7,867 nucleotides of DNA. Source: Rhodococcus sp. IITR03. Lineage in GTDB: Bacteria; Actinomycetota; Actinomycetes; Mycobacteriales; Mycobacteriaceae. The stretch is from NCBI GenBank assembly GCA_001017865.1, contig LATQ01000100.1, forward strand, positions 1-7,867, written 5' to 3'. The notes beneath the pieces are model-generated. The model was not told the DNA's origin, did not search any database, and saw nothing but the letters and a program-made list of their open reading frames with translations. The position numbers were made by a program, and so were the translations under genes. Positions 1 to 6,926 of the stretch are shown piece after piece. Each line of letters opens with the position of its first letter. Within the stretch, counting starts at the first letter, position 1.

Positions 1-184
1 GTGCCGATGCTCGCGACACGGGCGATCACCGGGGTGGGGGCGGGGGGATCTGCTGCGGCCACCAGGACGACTCGAGTTCGGCCATCCCTTCGAAGGTCTC
101 GCCGCGGGGATGGAACACGCGTGCTCCGCGCAGCGCGGATCCCACTCGGAACGGCACGGACAGCGCCGACGACAGAGCAGTCAT
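1..184 (-). CDS. N-terminal part of an unrecognised protein, frame broken
   Basis: The gene starts at ATG 184 and runs off the left edge. It begins MTALSSALSVPFRVGSALRG and continues with ARVFHPRGETFEGMAELESSWWP, which reads like real protein: hydrophobic residues alternate with a basic patch and there is no low-complexity shadow. The frame stops at 28-26 just after a run of C and G bases (plus-strand 31-47). Restoring one base there gives a continuation ending TPVIARVASIG at the edge. An in-frame TTG at 217 is an alternative start. I do not recognise the family with confidence. The gene is divergent from the glutaminase, with about 87 bp between the two starts. No strong Shine-Dalgarno is visible; TATGCC six bases before the ATG could be a -10 for a leaderless transcript, but this is weak. 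Confidence 0.5.
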
Positions 185-271
185 GGGGATGGCATACCCG
201 TCGGTCTGTCGGTTCAATCGCGTTCGTCACTCCCTACCCCGGCAGCGTCCGATTCGGTCACGATGGAATGC

Positions 272-1543
272 ATGCGTTCACCGTTGCCGGACTATCTGAC
301 CGAAGTCCTCCGAGGATGTGCCGACAGTTCGGGCACACTCGCCGACTACATCCCCGAACTGGCGAGAGCCGACCCGGACCGGTTCGCACTCACCCTCGTG
401 ACCGCCGAGGGCGCGATGTACTCCGTGGGCGACGACGACACCGAGTTCACGATCCAGTCGATCTCGAAGCCTTCGTCTACGGTCTCGCACTGCAACAGAG
501 AGGCTTCGACGCCGTACTCGACGTGATCGACGTCGAACCTTCCGGGGAGGCGTTCAACGAGGTCTCCCTCGAACGCAACACGGGCCGTCCGCTGAACCCG
601 ATGATCAATGCGGGTGCGCTCGCCGCACACGCCCTGGTGCTCGACGACAGGCCGGTCGAGGACTCGGTGGAGGACATCCGCTCCCTGCTGTCGTCCCTGG
701 CCGGTCGCGACCTGGCGATCGACGAGAAGGTCGCGGCCTCGGAACTCGAGAACTCCTATCGCAATGTCGCCATCGCCAATCTTCTTCGGGGGTACGAGGT
801 TTTCGAGGACGATCCCGACGAGATCGTCGAGGGGTACATCCGGCAGTGCTCGGTGACGGTCACGACCAAGGACCTCGCGATGATGGCCGCGACACTCGCG
901 GCGGGCGGTGTGCAACCCGTGACGTGCGAGGAGATCTTCTCGCGCGACGTGGTGCGTCAGGTGTTGTCGGTGATGGCGACCTGTGGGATGTACGACGCGG
1001 CGGGGGACTGGCTCTCCACCGTCGGTATCCCCGCCAAGAGCGGCGTGTCCGGAGGATCATAGGAATCCTACCGGGACAGTTGGGTATTGCGGCGTACTCA
1101 CCGCGCCTCGACGAGCACGGCACCAGCGTCCAGGGCGTCGCGGCCTTCGGTCGTCTCTCCCGTGACATGAGCCTGCATCTGATGGACGCGCCGATGGTCG
1201 CGCACTCGGTGTTGCGCAGAAGACATGTCATCGGTGAGGGTGACGAGTCTCTCACTCTTCTGGAGCTGCAGGGCGACCTCCAGTTCACCAGTGCCGAGGG
1301 TCTCGTGACGGCCGTGGTCGACGATCCGGTGAAGACGAAACGCCTGGTCTTCGACCTTTCCCTCGTCCGCACGGTCCTGCCTGTGGGCCGAAGGATGTTG
1401 CTGGAGATGATCGGTCGGCTCCATCGGGACGGTGTGGAGGTCGTCGTGATCGACCCCGAAGGCATCTGCCCGATCCCGACACCGGCTACGGCTTCCGGCC
1501 GCAGGTCCACGCCTCGTGGGAAGACCTGGAGGCGCAGAGGTGA
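272..1543 (+). CDS. glsA: Glutaminase with C-terminal STAS domain, three frameshifts as read
   Basis: Glutaminase of the serine-dependent beta-lactamase fold hydrolyses glutamine to glutamate and ammonia in the cytoplasm. The N-terminus MRSPLPDYLTEVL leads to FTIQSISKPFVYGLAL, where S63 and K66 (counted from ATG 272) form the catalytic SxxK pair. Then follow NPMINAGA, CGMYDAAGDW and the KSGVSGG motif. The C-terminal third (LTLLELQGDLQFTSAE to VVVIDPEG) is a STAS-like domain, a fusion I recall from mycobacterial and rhodococcal homologues. The frame breaks at about 470, 1055 and 1465. Adding one base at each site joins conserved sequence (KPFVYG, GGIIGILPGQLG, DPEGILPDPDTG) and moves the stop to TGA 1541-1543, giving about 424 aa, a sensible full length. 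ATG 263 is an alternative start; neither start has a good Shine-Dalgarno. The breaks are probably sequencing errors, though a true pseudogene is possible. Confidence 0.88.
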
Positions 1544-1604
1544 AAGGGCATTCGGCACGAAAGTGACGTGAGGGACGGCTGTGAAACTTTCCGGCACCAC
1601 GGGT

Positions 1605-1616
1605 GGCGTTCACGCC
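1605..1616 (+). terminator. Short hairpin after glutaminase, weak terminator candidate
   Basis: GGCG-TTCA-CGCC is a 4-bp stem with a 4-nt loop, 60 bases past the glutaminase stop. No T-run follows, so termination is only a guess. Confidence 0.15.
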
Positions 1617-1696
1617 GAGCACTGGCTACGGTGTCGTGCGGTGTGCCTGAGGCCGGCGGCGAAAGACGCTCGTACCCCACGAAAGAAGATCCATTC

Positions 1697-1741
1697 ATGC
1701 CGTTCCGTGAATCCCTCGTCGTCCCCGGAACCGTCCGGTAG
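1697..1741 (+). CDS. Possible 14-codon upstream ORF before the hydrolase
   Basis: ATG 1697 opens a 14-residue ORF (MPFRESLVVPGTVR) that ends in TAG 1739-1741. A purine-rich stretch, GAAAGAAGA (1681-1689), sits 7 bases upstream and could serve as a ribosome site. The stop codon overlaps the AGGAGG of the following hydrolase, an arrangement that could couple the two. It lies in a different frame from the hydrolase and would need two lost bases to be its true N-terminus. It may be chance. Confidence 0.2.
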   Translation: MPFRESLVVPGTVR

Positions 1742-1745
1742 GAGG
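1740..1745 (+). promoter_or_regulatory. Strong Shine-Dalgarno AGGAGG abutting ATGATG
   Basis: A perfect AGGAGG ends directly before ATG 1746 and three bases before ATG 1749, which is too close for normal initiation. TTG 1755 lies 9 bases away in the same frame and is the start best spaced from this site. The true start is therefore uncertain by up to three codons. Confidence 0.6.
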
Positions 1746-1748
1746 ATG

Positions 1749-2818
1749 ATGGCGTTGCTCACACGTTCGCCCTATCGCTGCCCCGGAGACGGCAGTGTGA
1801 TCCATCAGGCGTGCGCAGGACTGCTGACCTACTGGAAGCGTCCCGTCGAGGAGCACGTCGCCCGCACTTCGCTGGGCGACACCTACGTGCTCACTACAGG
1901 TCCTGCCACCGCACCGCCGATCGTGGTGCTCGCGGGTGGCGACCTCCCTGCGGCGGGGCTGCGTCTGCTCGCCGAGCAGTTCGGCGAGCACCACCGGGTG
2001 GTGCTCGTGGACGTCCCGGGCCTTCCCGGTGCGAGCGCGGGCAGCCGGCCCGACAGCCGGATCCACGCCGTCTACGGCCACTGGCTGGTCGAGGTGCTCG
2101 ATGCGCTGGGCGTCGAGCGGGTTCCGTGATCGGGCTCGGCTGGTCGGCATCGGTAGCTGCTGCGGTGGAGGATCCCGACCGGATCGAGAAGCTGGTGATC
2201 GCCGCCCCGCTGGGGCTCGTCCCGCGCGTCCGGTGGAACCGCGCCTCATCCCCCGGCCTGCAGTGGCGCAACGAGCCCAACCTCGAGAACACCGAGCGGT
2301 ACCTCCGGGCACTCGCCGGATGCGACTACCGGCCCGACGAACAGACCCTGCGGTGGTCCTGCCGCGTCGGCGCGTATTGCACGTCGCTGACGAACATGCC
2401 CCGCATCGATCGGGCCGTGCTGCGCCGCTGGCGTGGGCGTCCGGTCGAGGTCGTCGTGGGTAGCAAGGATCCCCTCGTGCAGGTCGACGCGCTGAACAAG
2501 CTGGCAGACGACATGGGCGCGCATTTCGTGGCGCTTCCCGAGGCGGGTCATCTCCTCGCGGTCGAGACGCCGGCAGCTCTGGCGTCCATGGCCGCTGCTG
2601 CATCGGTAACGGAGGCTGAGGCCGGGGACTCGGAAGAACCGGGTCACGAAGAACTGGGTCGAAAGTGGCGATGTCGGGCTGCCCCCGACGGGCGTAGCTA
2701 TCAGTCCGGCATCGCCACTTCCGGTCACCCTCCCAGTGGAACCCGAGCGGTCGGATACCCACCTGAGGGCTGCGATAATCCCCGGATTATTACGGTTTGG
2801 TCACGGGGACACCTATGA
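1749..2818 (+). CDS. Alpha/beta-hydrolase-fold protein lacking the usual nucleophile serine, one frameshift
   Basis: This is a predicted cytoplasmic alpha/beta-hydrolase-fold protein, substrate unknown. Strands typical of the fold are visible (PPIVVLAGGDLPAAG, HRVVLVDVPGLPG, VEVVVGSKDPLV), with the acid candidate in GSKDP and the histidine in LPEAGHLLAVETP. The frame breaks at 2125; one restored base joins ALGVERVP to VIGLGWSASVAAAVEDPDRI. The nucleophile elbow normally reads G-x-S-x-G, as in GLSWGA. Here it reads GLGWSA, with Gly at about residue 131 and a Ser two places later, so classical catalysis looks lost. The domain ends near 2610. The open frame then continues about 70 residues of unconvincing sequence through the inverted repeat to 2818, so the real stop may be earlier; one more lost base would give TGA 2617-2619. 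The start may instead be TTG 1755. GTG 1581 is also in frame but would add an implausible N-terminus. Confidence 0.75.
2663..2720. repeat. 19-bp inverted repeat, long hairpin after the hydrolase domain
   Basis: Left arm 2663-2681 (aagtggcgatgtcgggctg) pairs with right arm 2702-2720 (cagtccggcatcgccactt) over 19 positions, two of them G-T wobbles when read as plus-strand RNA, around a 20-nt loop. The loop itself can form CCC-GAC-GGG. After one mismatch the stem may extend by five weaker pairs. No T-run follows. It could be a bidirectional terminator between the plus-strand gene pair and the convergent minus-strand gene, or a copy of an interspersed palindromic element. The hydrolase frame as read passes through it, which argues that the tail of that frame is not coding. 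Confidence 0.7.
2775..2806. promoter_or_regulatory. AT-rich palindrome with adjoining TNACGG repeats, operator or promoter candidate
   Basis: ATAATCC-CC-GGATTAT (2775-2790) is a perfect 7-bp inverted repeat in an otherwise GC-rich setting. It overlaps TGCGATAAT (2771-2779), which has the form of an extended -10 on the plus strand. Directly after it come TTACGG (2790-2795) and TCACGG (2801-2806), 11 bp apart start to start, about one helical turn. TCACGGGG recurs at 2880-2887. This resembles a regulator-bound control region, but no convincing gene starts on the plus strand after it. An ATG at 2815 follows GGGGA with suitable spacing, yet its reading frame gives unconvincing protein antisense to the next gene. 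Confidence 0.35.
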
Positions 2819-2918
2819 CCGTACCACCTGAACGCCGAGTCGTTGCAGATGTGTGTGTCGGCGCGTCACACATCCGCGATCACGGGGCTCGGTCACATCA
2901 CGCCACGGCGCTGTCGGA

Positions 2919-3392
2919 TCACGCCACAGCGGGACTCCAGTCGACCACGACCGACCGTGCGCCGATGTATTCCAGCAGGTCGCGGACCGGTCCGCCGAAG
3001 CGGAGCTGCCGGGCGACCTCCAGCTCGTCGAGGTCGTCGTCCTCCGTGCCGACGAGGATCCCGTTGATCACGTTGCGGGCCGCGGACACGACGAGTGTCT
3101 CCTCCTCGGCCACTCGGACCGGTACATCGTTCTCGCCCGCCACCGCGCCGACCGCCACGGCCACGTAGTCCCTGTCCTCGTCCGCGTCGTGATACGCGAC
3201 CAGACGGCCGTGCAGCACGGACTCGGGCAGGATGCGGTCGAGCGTCACACCCGAGGGAACGCTCTCGTCCTCGGGACGGATGCTCGGACCGGATGCGGCC
3301 GGTGTGGCCGGGGATGCCGTGGGCTGCGCGGCTGCGTACAGGGGTACACGCCGAGACGTCCAGCCGAAGTAGGTTTCGCGTTGCGCATACAT
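2919..3392 (-). CDS. Unrecognised 157-aa acidic protein
   Basis: The start ATG 3392 has GGAGG (3407-3403) ten bases upstream; an in-frame GTG at 3455 is less likely. The N-terminus (MYAQRETYFGWTSRRVPLYA) is followed by a Pro/Ala/Thr/Ser-rich linker at about residues 20-40. A compact region then follows (GVTLDRILPESVLHGRLVAY to ARSVVVDWSPAVA) with several beta-like segments (YVAVAVGAVAG, VPVRVAEEETLVVSA) and an acidic patch, EDDDLDELE. No signal peptide, membrane segment or catalytic motif stands out. The phrase LRFGGPVRDLLEYIGARSVVV faintly recalls the C-terminal end of GTP cyclohydrolase II, but the zinc-binding and catalytic motifs of that family are absent, so I assign no function. The gene is 105 bp downstream of the transporter operon on the same strand and converges on the hydrolase. 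The frame is intact. Confidence 0.72.
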   Translation of the reverse strand: MYAQRETYFGWTSRRVPLYAAAQPTASPATPAASGPSIRPEDESVPSGVTLDRILPESVLHGRLVAYHDADEDRDYVAVAVGAVAGENDVPVRVAEEETLVVSAARNVINGILVGTEDDDLDELEVARQLRFGGPVRDLLEYIGARSVVVDWSPAVA

Positions 3393-3402
3393 CGCACCTG
3401 CG

Positions 3403-3407
3403 CCTCC
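3403..3407 (-). promoter_or_regulatory. Shine-Dalgarno GGAGG for the 157-aa protein
   Basis: GGAGG on the minus strand, within GAGGAGG, lies 10 bases before ATG 3392 and favours this start over GTG 3455. Confidence 0.5.
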
Positions 3408-3464
3408 TCGATAGGACTTCGTCTCTACCTCCAGTGTGCTCCGGGCCACCGACACGTTCTGCAG

Positions 3465-3488
3465 CCCCGAAGGAGGCGTTCCGAGGGG
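3465..3488 (-). terminator. Imperfect hairpin after the transporter operon
   Basis: CCCC (3465-3468) pairs with GGGG (3485-3488), with a small internal loop and an inner GGA/TCC helix. It lies 10-33 bases past the last transporter stop codon. There is no U-run, so a terminator role is a weak proposal. Confidence 0.2.
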
Positions 3489-3497
3489 TCGTACGAG

Positions 3498-4172
3498 CTA
3501 GTCGCGCGAGGCCCGAACGCCGGGTGAGACGAGCAGTCGGCCGAGGACCGCGAAGAGCGCGAGGATCACCAGCGAGCAGATCCCGGCGAGGGCGGCACCG
3601 CCCACGACCAGGGCGTAGTCGCTGCGCGCGAGACCGTCCACGATGGGCCTTCCCACCCCGCCGAAGCTCACCGCGGCGGCGATGGTCGCGGTCGCGACGA
3701 TCTGCACCGCGGCGGTGCGCAGGCCGACGAGGATCAGCGGCAGAGCCACCGGGAGCTGGGCCCGCAGCAGGATCTGGGACGAGGTCATCCCCATCCCGCG
3801 GGCGGCGTCGGTCAGCGCCGGGTCGACCCCGCGGATCCCTTCGTAGGAGTTCAACAGGATGGGTGGGATCGCGAGTGCCACCAGCGGCACCATCACCGGA
3901 ACCAGCCCGATCCCGTACAGCACGACCAGCAACACGAGCAGGCCGTAGGTGGGAAGGGCGCGTGCGGCGTTCGCCGTGAGGGACACGAACACGCCGCCGC
4001 GGCCCGTGTGACCCGTCCACAGACCGAGCGGCAACGCGAGGAACACGGAGATCACGAACGCGAGCAGGGTGTAGCCGAAGTGCTGGGCCAGTCGCGTCGG
4101 GATCCCGGACGCGCCCGACCAGTTCGCGGAGTCGCCGAAGTACTCGGCCAGATAGTTCAGCAGCGTCGTCAT
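3498..4172 (-). CDS. Osmoprotectant ABC transporter, second permease (OpuCB/OpuCD-like)
   Basis: This is an inner-membrane permease of the quaternary-amine (glycine betaine/choline/carnitine) ABC importer family. At 224 aa it has the usual length. Several membrane helices are clear: FGYTLLAFVISVFLALPLGL (about 32-51), residues 73-91 (LPTYGLLVLLVVLYGIGLV), residues 92-107, VQIVATATIAAAVSFGG, and residues near the C-terminus rich in L, A, I and V. The cytoplasmic coupling (EAA) loop is visible from about 122 (DAARGMGMTSSQILLRAQLP). ATG 4172 shares ATGA (4172-4169) with the stop of the preceding permease gene, which shows translational coupling and fixes the start. The stop is TAG at 3500-3498. 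The frame is intact. It pairs with the other permease as the membrane channel served by the ATPase and lipoprotein encoded upstream. Confidence 0.9.
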   Translation of the reverse strand: MTTLLNYLAEYFGDSANWSGASGIPTRLAQHFGYTLLAFVISVFLALPLGLWTGHTGRGGVFVSLTANAARALPTYGLLVLLVVLYGIGLVPVMVPLVALAIPPILLNSYEGIRGVDPALTDAARGMGMTSSQILLRAQLPVALPLILVGLRTAAVQIVATATIAAAVSFGGVGRPIVDGLARSDYALVVGGAALAGICSLVILALFAVLGRLLVSPGVRASRD

Positions 4173-4812
4173 CGGCGCACCTTCGAGGTGCGGCGCATCC
4201 ACGGCGTGGTGAGACGCTGGACGAGCACGAGCACCGCGTCGACGACCAGTGCCATCACGACGGTCGCGATGATGCCGATGATCGCCAGATCGAGCCGGTC
4301 GAGTTGCACCGACGCGGTGAACAATGCCCCGAAGGCACCCATGCCGATGAGTGCTCCGACGCTCACCATGCTGATGTTCGCGACCGTCGCGACCCGCAAC
4401 CCCGCGACGACCGCGGGGATCGCCAGCGGCAGGTCGACGGTGAGCAACCGGCGCGGCGTCGAGAATCCCATCGCCACCGCCGACTGGCGGACACTGTCGG
4501 GCACGGCACGCAATCCGTCGACGACGTTCGGGACGAGGCCCGCCAGGCGTAGACGGCCAGCGGAAGAATCACCGTGGTCCGGCTGATCCCGGTGAACGCG
4601 ATGAGCAGGACGAAGAAGGCAAGCGACGGAATCGAGTACAGGACGCTGCAGACCGCGAGCACCGGGGCGTACACCCGCGGCCACCGCACGCACGCGAGGC
4701 CCAGCGGCAGGGCGAGGACGAGGCCGAGCAGCGACGCGCCGAGTGCCATGACGAGATGATCGCCGAGCAGTTCCCAGAACGTCCCGAGATAGCCGGGAAT
4801 CCGCAGGCTCAC
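4169..4812 (-). CDS. Osmoprotectant ABC transporter, first permease, one frameshift
   Basis: This membrane permease of the same importer has 214 aa once restored. It starts at GTG 4812, which shares GTGA (4812-4809) with the ATPase stop, and begins VSLRIPGYLGTFWELLGDHL. Helices include LVMALGASLLGLVLALPLGL, residues around SIPSLAFFVLLIAFTGI, and LAIIGIIATVVMALVVDAVL. The frame breaks near 4545 in TACGCC-TGGCGG: one extra C joins LPLAVYA to LAGLVPNVVDGLRAVPDS and continues through the EAA-type loop SVRQSAVAMGF...LPLAIPAVVAGLR. The restored span divides exactly into codons and ends at TGA 4171-4169. The break looks like CCC read as CC, a likely sequencing error. The only oddity is the high density of such errors in the window. 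Confidence 0.87.
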
Positions 4813-5917
4813 CGCGACTTCCGCATCTCGAGCGGAGACGGGGTGCCGGCCTCCCTGTGGTTGTGCGCTGCGCGGACCGCCGCGGCCACCTCTTCGCCGC
4901 TGATCACCCCGAGCGCACGTCCGTCGTCGTCCACCGCCACGGCATGGCCCGACGGTGAGAGCACGGCCGCGTCGAGCACGACGCGCAGCGGATCCCGCCC
5001 GGGAACGAACGGCCTTCCGGCCGGCAGGAATTCCGTATCGGCACTGCCGTCGTGCCACCCGTCGGGCGCCCGTCGTCGTCGACGACGAGAAGCCAGCCGT
5101 CGCCGACGGCGAGTTCGGCGGCATCGCGGGTGACGATCGGGTCGGTGCGCAGCGGCAGGTCGGCGGACGAGAAGAACGACATGAGCCGCACACCGCGATC
5201 GACGCCGAGGAATCCGGCGACGAAATCGTCGGCGGGGGAGGTGAGAAGCGCCTCCGGTGTCGCGTACTGGGCGAGGACCCCACCCGGTCGCAGGACGGCC
5301 ACGCGGTCGCCGAGCTTGATCGCCTCGTCGATGTCGTGGGTGACGAGCACGATCGTCTTGGCCAACACCGATTGCAGGCGCAGGAGTTCGTCCTGCAGAT
5401 CCTTGCGGACCACGGGATCGACCGCGGAGAACGGCTCGTCCATCAACAGGATCGGAGGATCGGCCGCCAGCGCGCGGGCCACACCGACACGCTGCTGCTG
5501 CCCGCCGGACAGCTGAGACGGATAGCGTTGCGCCAGTTCACTTCCGAGTCCGACCCGGGTGAGCACGTCCATCGCGGTCGCGCGGGCCTCCTTACGGCTC
5601 GCGCCGAGCAGTCGGGGCACGGTGGCGACATTGTCGACCACCGTGCGATGGGGGAACAGTCCGGCGTGCTGGATGACGTATCCGATGCCGCGGCGCAGGA
5701 TCCGGGGATCCTCGTCCCGGACGTCGCGGCCCCCGACGAGCACACGCCCGCCCGAGGGTTCGACCATCCGGTTGATCATGCGCAACGAGGTGGTCTTCCC
5801 GCAGCCCGACGGTCCGACGAACACCGTCAGGGTGCCCGTCGGGACCTCCAGCGAGAGTCCGTCGACGGCGACGGTCCCGTCGGGATAACGCTTCTCGACG
5901 TTGTCGAATGTGATCAC
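4809..5917 (-). CDS. Osmoprotectant ABC transporter ATPase with C-terminal CBS-like region, one frameshift
   Basis: This is the ATP-binding subunit of the quaternary-amine importer (OpuCA/ProV type), 369 aa when restored. It starts at GTG 5917, 16 bases after the lipoprotein stop. Visible motifs are Walker A GPSGCGKTT (35-43), Q-loop Gln83, signature LSGGQ (136-140), Walker B ILLMDEP (156-162) and H-loop His193 in VTHDIDEA. From about residue 240 the protein continues with two CBS-like halves, each with a strand of the form VVDDDGRPTG or VAVDDDGRALGVISGEEV. In OpuA-type relatives such domains sense ionic strength. The frame breaks near 5058; adding one G gives RPTGWHDGSADTEFLPAGRP and continues to TGA 4811-4809, which overlaps the next gene by four bases. 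A pipeline ignoring the break would end the protein early at 4904 with a nonsense tail. Confidence 0.9.
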
Positions 5918-5933
5918 GCGGCACCGACTTCCG

Positions 5934-6843
5934 TCAGTTCAGATCGTTCTGCTGCAGCCACTCCTCGGCGACGATGTCGATGTCGCGGCCGTCGGTGACC
6001 ACCTGTCCGACCAGGACGACGAGGGTGTCGGTGGTGAGCTTGTCGGACACGGCGTCGATCTTCGCGACGTCGTCGTCGCCGAGATCGGCGCGGTGCACCA
6101 GTGGGGTGACGTTCTGAGCTCCGAAGACCGATTCCGGGTCCTCCAGCGCCACAAATGGTTCGGTGCTCAGCGACGGATCGGTGGTGAAGATGTTCGCGGC
6201 CTGCACGGTGCCGTCCGAGAGCGCGCGGATGGTGATGGGGCCACCGGTGTCGGTGGGGACGAATTCGCGGAACTCGACCCGTACACCTCGCGCAGACCCA
6301 CGACACCCTGCCGGCGCGTCTCGAATTCCGGCGGTCCGCCGAGGGCGAGTTCGCCGGCGACCGGCGCGAGATCGGCGATGCTCACCAGGTTGTAGCGCTG
6401 CGCGGTCTCCTCGGTGACGACGAGGGCGTCCTTGTTCTCGCCGGGTGCGGAGGCCAGGATCTCGAGTCCGTCCGGAAGGGATTCGGACAGGGCCTCATTG
6501 ACGTCCTCGGTCGTCGAGGCGGTGCTGTCGGGATCGACCGGGCGAGCAGTGCGCCGTTGTACTCCGGGACGAGTGTGATGGCACCCGAGGCGACCTGGTC
6601 GTAGTAGATCTCGCGGCTGCCGATGTTGAACTGGCGGGTGACCTCGGAGCCTGCGCTCTCGAGTGCCTGCGAGTAGATTTCCGCGAGCAGGACGTTCTCC
6701 GGGAAGTTCGCCGAACCGACGACGATCGCGCCTCCGTCCGCTGTATCCCCGGCGAGGGGATCCTCGTCTCCACCGCCGGAACAGGCGGCCAGGGCGAATG
6801 CGTACACGGCGAGAAGTGCGGTGGTGCGTGCGAAGCGTTTCAC
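5934..6843 (-). CDS. Osmoprotectant-binding lipoprotein (OpuCC/ProX-like), two frameshifts
   Basis: This substrate-binding lipoprotein is first in the importer operon. It starts at GTG 6843, preceded by GAGGGAG about six bases upstream; ATG 6867 is in frame but lacks such a site. The signal peptide (KRFARTTALLAVYAFALAAC) ends in lipobox LAAC with Cys21, followed by a Gly/Asp linker. Family-like stretches are GSANFPENVLLAEIYSQALE, GSREIYYDQVASGAITLVPE, LGGPPEFETRRQGVVGLREV and DGTVQAANIFTTDPSLS. The frame breaks near 6539 (LLAR then VDPDSTASTTEDV) and near 6279 (LREVYG then VEFREFVPTDTGG). Each is fixed by one base in a G run, giving 303 aa, the normal size, and stop TGA 5936-5934. The class points to glycine betaine or a related compound as ligand; the exact substrate cannot be told from the sequence. 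Confidence 0.88.
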
Positions 6844-6883
6844 GGGTTGCTCCCTCGGATGCGGCACGGTCGGTTTTCGACTC

Positions 6884-6900
6884 TATCCCGGCGGATACCC
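6884..6900 (-). promoter_or_regulatory. Candidate promoter/operator of the importer operon
   Basis: The 83-bp gap between the dioxygenase stop and the lipoprotein start holds GGGTAT (6900-6895), which matches the -10 of actinobacterial SigF/SigB stress promoters. A GTTT -35 at the expected distance is not convincing (GTGA is present). A small palindrome, TATCC-CGGC-GGATA (6884-6897), overlaps it. A stress-sigma promoter would suit an osmoprotectant importer, but the match is partial. Confidence 0.25.
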
Positions 6901-6926
6901 ACTGTGCCGGATTTGTCACGAGTGGA

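Noticed and set aside
1..262. N-terminal 150 or so residues of the long plus-strand frame open from base 1
   Set aside because: Up to about 470 this frame is Arg/Thr-rich noise; glutaminase homology uses another frame until the break at 470 and only then moves into this one.
470..1057. Programmed frameshifting in glutaminase
   Set aside because: No slippery heptamer or downstream structure is evident, and the same kind of one-base loss occurs in five unrelated neighbours.
1695..2762. Long minus-strand open frame opposite the hydrolase
   Set aside because: Extreme Arg/Pro content and no motif; it is a GC-driven shadow of the plus-strand gene.
2893..4020. 375-codon minus-strand frame over the second permease and the 157-aa protein
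   Set aside because: Low-complexity Arg/Gly sequence; the alternative frame gives a clear permease with coupled start and membrane helices.
5071..5090. GTC/GAC palindromic stretch
   Set aside because: It encodes a run of Asp residues (VVDDDGR) in the CBS-like region and needs no regulatory explanation.
4955..5998. 347-codon plus-strand frame opposite the ATPase
   Set aside because: The minus strand encodes all ABC ATPase motifs here, so the plus-strand frame is a shadow.
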